Shown here piece by piece: positions 25,504 to 26,694 of a stretch of 26,694 nt of DNA. The number at the start of each line of letters is the position of its first letter. Positions within the stretch are counted from its first letter, which is position 1. The position numbers were made by a program, and so were the translations under genes. The notes beneath the pieces were generated by a model. The model saw nothing but the letters and a program-made list of their open reading frames with translations. It made no database searches and was not told where the DNA came from. Source of the DNA: Coemansia sp. RSA 922 (Eukaryota > Kickxellomycota > Kickxellomycetes > Kickxellales > Kickxellaceae); NCBI GenBank assembly GCA_027577415.1, contig JANBQS010000199.1:1-26694 (forward strand), read 5' to 3'.

Positions 25504-26020
25504 TAGCACTCGATGATATTTATTAGCCATGTTGACAATGAATTATTCTACTGACTATGTCGCTATAACTATGTGTCTGGAAAGACACTATCTGTTAATC
25601 GCATGTTTTTTCACGCCCAGTACTTTATCGTCAATAATGTTTCAGCTCTAGGCTTTCATACTCCAATCCTTTTAGAAATTAGCCAGTAAATAGAATAAAG
25701 CAAAAAAATCAACTAATGACTAGTCTCAGACGTGAAGCGCCCATTGCGAACTTGTGCACTACACTGCACATGGGATTATTCGCAGAGAGCGTGTGCATGC
25801 TGGTTGTTGACAAACAAACGCTTGTCAGGGCTTGCGATGGGAGAGGGCTGCATGCATGTGGTAGTTACGGGGACAACAACTGCAGTATTCAATTGCAAAA
25901 AATGAAGAAAAAAATACATATTATTAGTTTTTTTGGTATTGATGTTTTTATTGGTTGTGGCATTCATCTTCACTTTTTCAAATATCTTTATGTAGATGTT
26001 TGGTACCCACTGACCGCGGG
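25504..26020. other. Intergenic, no supported gene
   Basis: Contains an AATAAA at 25694. An ATG frame from 25716 runs into the tRNA-like relic and shows no protein family character. Confidence 0.5.
25694..25699 (+). promoter_or_regulatory. Polyadenylation signal AATAAA
   Basis: AATAAA about 190 bases after the stop of the anchored paralogue, followed by an A-rich stretch. Confidence 0.35.
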
Positions 26021-26026
26021 ATTTTT

Positions 26027-26104
26027 TGAAGAAGTGAGATTCGAACCCAAGCCAATAGGGACGGAGTCATCCAGTATGTACATCTACTACCTCAGCCTCC
26101 TCTA
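26027..26104 (-). other. Degenerate tRNA-like (Pol III box) relic
   Basis: On the minus strand GGTTCGAATC (about 26039-26048) is a perfect B box, and AGGCTGAGGTAGT (about 26086-26098) resembles an A box of the GGCCGAGTGG type. The distal acceptor TTCTTCA can pair with TAGAGGA at six of seven positions including wobbles, but the D stem and anticodon stem do not form and no T-run follows. It is best read as a decayed class II tRNA or tRNA-derived element. Confidence 0.35.
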
Positions 26105-26402
26105 ATGGGCGTGTTACATTCCTATATTTAATGTAATACTAAAAGGTAATATTCAATAAATAAAGAGAAGATAAAGAGTTCTATTCTGTAAACAATAATA
26201 CTCTTCTAAATAACATTACTATACTGCGGTCTAAGCCGCAGCCCTTGTCCTGGACCGCCGATTAGGCGATCACGATTAATTCTGCGTGACATTAGACATG
26301 TTGTTGTAAGTGCCTTTCCGTAGATAATTGTGATGGATGCCAATTGCTTCACATGCTGGAGTTTAGTGATTAAGGAACGCCCATTACTTTTTGAATTTTG
26401 AA

Positions 26403-26413
26403 TATATATAAAA
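26403..26413 (+). promoter_or_regulatory. TATA box of the Cys/His mini-gene
   Basis: TATATATAAAA followed by GACAAAGC, 39 bases before the ATG at 26453. Compare TATATAAAA-GGCAAAGC at 11914. Confidence 0.6.
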
Positions 26414-26452
26414 GACAAAGCGGGCATCTATCTAACCGCTGACACAATTGCC

Positions 26453-26653
26453 ATGGACATTTATACATACTATAATCGTTCACACTTATCCCTTTTAAAT
26501 ACTGATTATACGATGAAGGACAACTGCAACAATTGTGATGAAGAGAATATCGCTGACGTTATTAGCAAAACGTGCAGTGGAATTGTTAGAGGAAAATCCT
26601 ATGCTGACCACTTCAAAAAATGCACTGGCACGTTTAATCCCGAAGCCAGGTAG
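26453..26653 (+). CDS. Cys/His-rich mini-protein, 66 aa
   Basis: ATG 26453 in a good context (TTGCCATGG) to TAG 26651-26653. C25-x2-C28 is followed by C41, H53 and C57, a plausible zinc site. CSGIVRGKSYADHFKKC aligns loosely with CNIIYKLKSEYIAHRICYH of the 43-aa finger protein at 11990 (shared C, I, KS, Y, H, C), and the promoters are alike, so I infer a small family of stand-alone zinc-binding proteins. A TATA box lies 39 bases upstream. No partner domain is present. Alternatives are the first exon of a longer gene running past the window, or a fragment. Confidence 0.5.
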   Translation: MDIYTYYNRSHLSLLNTDYTMKDNCNNCDEENIADVISKTCSGIVRGKSYADHFKKCTGTFNPEAR

Positions 26654-26694
26654 CGACTGTTCCTCAACTAAGCCTGCCCTGTGTAGTAAATAAT

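Noticed and set aside
25716..26105. 129-aa plus-strand ORF
   Set aside because: It runs through the tRNA-like relic and an AT-rich low-complexity stretch, and no protein family character is seen.
26206..26427. 73-aa minus-strand ORF
   Set aside because: It begins inside the leader and TATA box of the mini-gene at 26453, on the opposite strand. The part near 26225-26242 is a CTGCGG/CCGCAG hairpin. It cannot be supported as coding.

Overview
The window is nuclear DNA of a fungus. It has short GT-AG introns, CT-rich leaders, TATA boxes, an intron-containing tRNA-Ser, a solo LTR with a 5-bp target-site duplication, and the 3' end of a dynactin p25 (DCTN5) gene. The dominant protein family (about 565-620 aa, F-box-like N-terminus plus degenerate leucine-rich repeats) looks like families I associate with Kickxellales such as Coemansia. 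That lineage call is inference; family membership within the window is read directly from shared motifs.

Layout. 1-468: DCTN5 3' end. 679-1215: decayed gene of unknown family. 2116-2215: tRNA-Ser(CGA) with an 18-nt intron. 2408-4123: divergent F-box/LRR-like gene. 4310-4381: tRNA-Pro(AGG). About 4.8-10.9 kb: minus-strand array of four copies of a small protein of about 105-117 aa with a ubiquitin-like (beta-grasp) look, arranged as a two-gene block duplicated at an offset of about 3.15 kb. Copy 1 is split by a 291-bp solo LTR. Copy 2 has downstream in-frame candidate exons for a second similar domain. Copy 4 is shortened by a nonsense change. 11.1-12.8 kb: two decayed C-terminal pieces of the F-box-like family flank a 43-aa C2H2 zinc-finger mini-gene. 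12.8-21.9 kb: four full-length F-box-like paralogues, one interrupted by a single in-frame TGA, with a small beta-rich gene between them. 21.9-23.6 kb: mostly non-coding, with hints of an LTR-element relic and a TATA-driven short ORF. 23635-25503: an F-box-like paralogue with an N-terminal membrane anchor. 25.5-26.7 kb: a degenerate tRNA-like relic and a second Cys/His-rich mini-gene whose promoter resembles that of the first.

Taken together this is a fast-turnover accessory region next to a conserved housekeeping gene. Two lineage-expanded families duplicate locally and decay by nonsense, frameshift and transposon insertion. One family looks like substrate adaptors (F-box/LRR-like) and the other like ubiquitin-fold proteins. 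A functional link between them through ubiquitin-type regulation is speculative, but it is the most interesting systems-level idea here.
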